From: Sulfuricellaceae bacterium
GTDB lineage: Bacteria > Pseudomonadota > Gammaproteobacteria > Burkholderiales > UBA9220
DNA length: 7,865 nt
Reading direction: 5' to 3'
NCBI GenBank assembly: GCA_019911985.1
Contig: JAIOJO010000211.1
Span: 1-7,865, forward strand
Below, piece by piece: positions 6,172 to 7,865 of the stretch. Both the position numbers and the translations under genes were made by a program. How positions within the stretch are numbered: position 1 is the first letter of the stretch; the number at the start of each line of letters is the position of its first letter. The notes under the pieces are model-generated. The model had not been told where the DNA came from. It searched no databases and saw nothing but the letters and a program-made list of their open reading frames with translations.

Positions 6172-6194
6172 CTGACGGTCGATTTGACCGTCGG
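6172..6194 (+). promoter_or_regulatory. Hairpin holding the CHAD start codon
   Basis: GACGGTC 6174-6180 is perfectly complementary to GACCGTC 6186-6192 with a 5-nt loop, and the stem can be extended by a T-G and a C-G pair (72-73 with 93-94). The TTG start 6184-6186 lies in the loop and at the loop edge, with the only Shine-Dalgarno-like bases (ACGG) in the 5' arm. This could keep CHAD translation low or conditional. Confidence 0.45.
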
Positions 6195-7056
6195 CCAGGC
6201 ATATCGGCGCATACTCGCCAATTGCCTGGGCCATTTACGCGGCAACCGGGGCGCGGTGGCCAATAGCGACGATATCGAGGCCGTCCACCAAATGCGCGTG
6301 GCCGGGCGCCGCCTACGGGCGGCACTCGCCCTATTCGAACCGCCCGATGGCGGTATGGCCGCCGAATTATCCGAGGAAGTGCGTTGGCTGGCGCTGTGTT
6401 TGGGCAACGCCAGGGATTGGGATGTGTTCGTAACGGAAACATGGCCGTGGCTCGTGCCGGCCGGCACGGCCGGGTCCGAACCGCTCTTCCGCCTGGCGCA
6501 GGAGCGGCAAGCGGCCGCCCGGCTTGCCGCCCGAAAAGCCGTGCGTTCGCGCCGCTACCGCGCATTGATCAATCGCCTCGAAGCATGGATAGCCGACGAA
6601 GGCTCGCTGGGCGAACCTTCCGAAACCTTACCCCGGCTTTCCCGGCTAGGCGATCACAGCGGCAAGCTGCTGGCCAAAAGGCTGCGCCGCGTGCTGCGCC
6701 GGGCGGGCAAGCCGGACAAATTGACGGAAAACAGACGCCATGCGCTGCGCATCAGCGCCAAAAAACTGCGCTATACCGCCGAATTCCTCTCGTCACTTTA
6801 CCCGACCACGTCTGTCCGGCCTTACCTTAAGCAGTTGTCCGCGGTGCAGGACGATTTGGGCGTGCTCAACGATGGCGCCGTGACGCACCGCTTGCTGGGC
6901 GAATTGGCGGGTGCTGCCGCGACGGCCGATAGCGCCGCGCTCACGCAGATGGGCGCCGCGAATGCCCGCCGCACGAAAATGCAGTTGCGCAGCCTCAAAA
7001 AAAACTGGCGCCGCTTCGAGCAAACGACGCCGTTCTGGGAATCGAAGAAGGATTGA
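6184..7056 (+). CDS. CHAD domain protein (polyphosphate-binding)
   Basis: 290 residues from TTG 6184. The whole protein is one CHAD domain: an all-alpha, Arg/Lys-rich fold with conserved histidines, seen as EAVHQMRVAGRRLRAAL (His35), LGNARDWDVF (74-83), RRHALRISAKKLRYTAEFL (His186) and VQDDLGVLND (221-230). CHAD domains bind inorganic polyphosphate through their basic surface and are found on polyphosphate granules in some bacteria. A gene for a polyphosphate-using kinase 39 bases downstream supports the same role. It has no CYTH (triphosphate tunnel) domain, which many family members carry at the N-terminus. No ATG or GTG is available upstream in this frame, so the start is TTG 6184 or possibly CTG 6172. 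The open frame continues upstream to 6097, and its residues before TTG (SPVKLTVD) resemble the stretch that precedes CHAD in other proteins, so the true N-terminus is uncertain. It is probably co-transcribed with ppdK. Confidence 0.88.
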   Translation: MTVGQAYRRILANCLGHLRGNRGAVANSDDIEAVHQMRVAGRRLRAALALFEPPDGGMAAELSEEVRWLALCLGNARDWDVFVTETWPWLVPAGTAGSEPLFRLAQERQAAARLAARKAVRSRRYRALINRLEAWIADEGSLGEPSETLPRLSRLGDHSGKLLAKRLRRVLRRAGKPDKLTENRRHALRISAKKLRYTAEFLSSLYPTTSVRPYLKQLSAVQDDLGVLNDGAVTHRLLGELAGAAATADSAALTQMGAANARRTKMQLRSLKKNWRRFEQTTPFWESKKD

Positions 7057-7083
7057 CGTATTCTGTAAAATCCAACCTGTATT
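7053..7083 (+). promoter_or_regulatory. pap: Possible internal promoter before pap
   Basis: TTGACG (7053-7058, 5 of 6 to the -35 consensus) overlaps the CHAD stop codon. A -10-like TGTATT at 7078-7083 lies 19 nt on, and an AT-rich TAAAAT lies at 7066-7071. Spacing is not ideal for either. It could give pap some transcription independent of ppdK. Confidence 0.2.
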
Positions 7084-7095
7084 GGGAGCGCGCTC

Positions 7096-7865
7096 ATGTT
7101 TGAATCTGCCGAACTCGGCCATAAAATCGATAAAGAAACCTATAACAAGGAAATTCCAGCCTTGCGCGAAGCGCTGCTGGAATCCCAACTGGAGTTGGTG
7201 CGCCAAGGAAACTTTCCCATCGTTATTTTGGTCGGCGGCCTAGACGGAGCCGGTCGCGGCGAAACGGTGAATTTGCTGAACGAGTGGATGGACCCGCGCC
7301 ACATCCAGGCCCACGGCATGGGCGACCCCTCCGACGAGGAATTGGAGCGCCCAACGATGTGGCGGTTTTGGCGCGTGCTGCCGCCTAAGGGCAAAATCGG
7401 TATTTTTCTCGGCTCCTGGTATACCAGCCCCATTTTGCGGCGGGCCTTCGACGAGATCAGCAACGCCGATCTGGTCCAGGCCTTGGACAGCAATGTTCGT
7501 TTTGAAAAAATGCTCACAGACGAAGGCACGCTGCTGCTCAAGTTTTGGTTCCACCTGGCCAAGGACACGCAGCAGAAGCGGCTGAAATCGCTGGAAAAGG
7601 ACCCCCGCACCCGGTGGCGGGTAAGCGAGCGCGATTGGTTGCATTTTAAAATGTACGACACTTTCCGCTCCGTTTCGGAACAAGTGATCCGCCAAACCAG
7701 CACCGCCGAAGCACCGTGGATCATCATCGAAGGGGCCGACGCGCGTTACCGCAGCCTGACCGTGGGGAAAATCCTGCTGCAGGCTCTGCGCAAACGGCTG
7801 GAGCACCCGGAAATCCGCCCCGCGACGGTCAATGCACCGCCCCTATTGCCCTCCATCGATAATAT
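7096..7865 (+). CDS. pap: Polyphosphate:AMP phosphotransferase (PPK2 class II), 3' end outside the window
   Basis: The first 256 residues are present and the frame is open at the window end. The sequence is that of Pap, which transfers phosphate from polyphosphate to AMP, giving ADP. Full-length Pap has about 475-500 residues in two fused PPK2 domains, so this is the N-terminal domain plus the linker. Visible motifs are the opening MFESAELGHKIDKETYNKE, a P-loop GGLDGAGRGET (47-57), the NLLNEWMDPRHI helix (59-70), RPTMWRFWRVLPPKGKIGIFLGSWY (85-109), GTLLLKFWFHL and WRVSERDW. The P-loop has Arg where PPK2 proteins normally have the Walker A Lys. In two-domain Pap the second, unseen domain is thought to do the main catalysis, so this may not matter. 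Start ATG 7096 is well supported by GGGAG at 7084-7088, seven bases upstream. With PPDK making or using AMP two genes upstream, the role in adenylate balance is coherent. Confidence 0.94.
   Translation, partial: MFESAELGHKIDKETYNKEIPALREALLESQLELVRQGNFPIVILVGGLDGAGRGETVNLLNEWMDPRHIQAHGMGDPSDEELERPTMWRFWRVLPPKGKIGIFLGSWYTSPILRRAFDEISNADLVQALDSNVRFEKMLTDEGTLLLKFWFHLAKDTQQKRLKSLEKDPRTRWRVSERDWLHFKMYDTFRSVSEQVIRQTSTAEAPWIIIEGADARYRSLTVGKILLQALRKRLEHPEIRPATVNAPPLLPSIDN

Noticed and set aside
5046..6467. A 473-codon open frame on the minus strand across the end of ppdK and the start of the CHAD gene
   Set aside because: It is antisense to two recognised genes, has a biased His/Phe/Leu/Asp composition, no ribosome site and no recognisable domain.

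Overview
The window reads as chromosomal DNA of a GC-rich proteobacterium, most likely a beta- or gammaproteobacterium. DUF1415, a MOSC protein, a membrane-anchored glutaredoxin, an NYN/OST-HTH protein, PPDK, a CHAD protein and a polyphosphate:AMP phosphotransferase all fit that group. A PPDK beside a polyphosphate enzyme would suit an autotroph, iron/sulfur oxidiser or methylotroph, but the genus cannot be read from the sequence. No insertion sequence, CRISPR array, tRNA or rRNA was recognised, and the genes look native.

Layout. Positions 1-302 hold no convincing protein gene. They carry a sigma70-like promoter (74-103), about 180 nt of possible non-coding transcript and a clear rho-independent terminator (256-289) on the plus strand. 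The terminator may instead close a gene that begins left of the window. Positions 303-1778 are a minus-strand group, in transcription order DUF1415 protein, MOSC protein (4-nt GTGA overlap) and membrane-anchored glutaredoxin. It is divergent from an NYN/OST-HTH putative RNA-processing protein (1871-2704, plus). The shared gap contains two opposed extended -10 elements that form an inverted repeat. A small secreted protein of unknown function (2719-3171, minus) converges on the NYN gene.

Positions 3333-7865 are a co-directional plus-strand run: ppdK (pyruvate, phosphate dikinase, all catalytic residues present, with an extra segment of about 50 residues), a CHAD-domain protein, and the 5' half of pap (PPK2 class II), cut by the window edge. 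PPDK interconverts ATP + pyruvate + Pi and AMP + PEP + PPi. Pap phosphorylates AMP to ADP with polyphosphate, and CHAD domains bind polyphosphate. The three genes therefore look like an AMP/PPi/polyphosphate energy module. The ppdK-CHAD junction carries two consecutive stable hairpins, and the second has the CHAD TTG start codon at its loop.

The most interesting points are the ppdK-CHAD-pap module, the structured ppdK-CHAD junction, the PPDK insertion, the possible small RNA at the left edge and the divergent promoter pair near 1786-1842. Nothing seen amounts to proof of a wholly new system.
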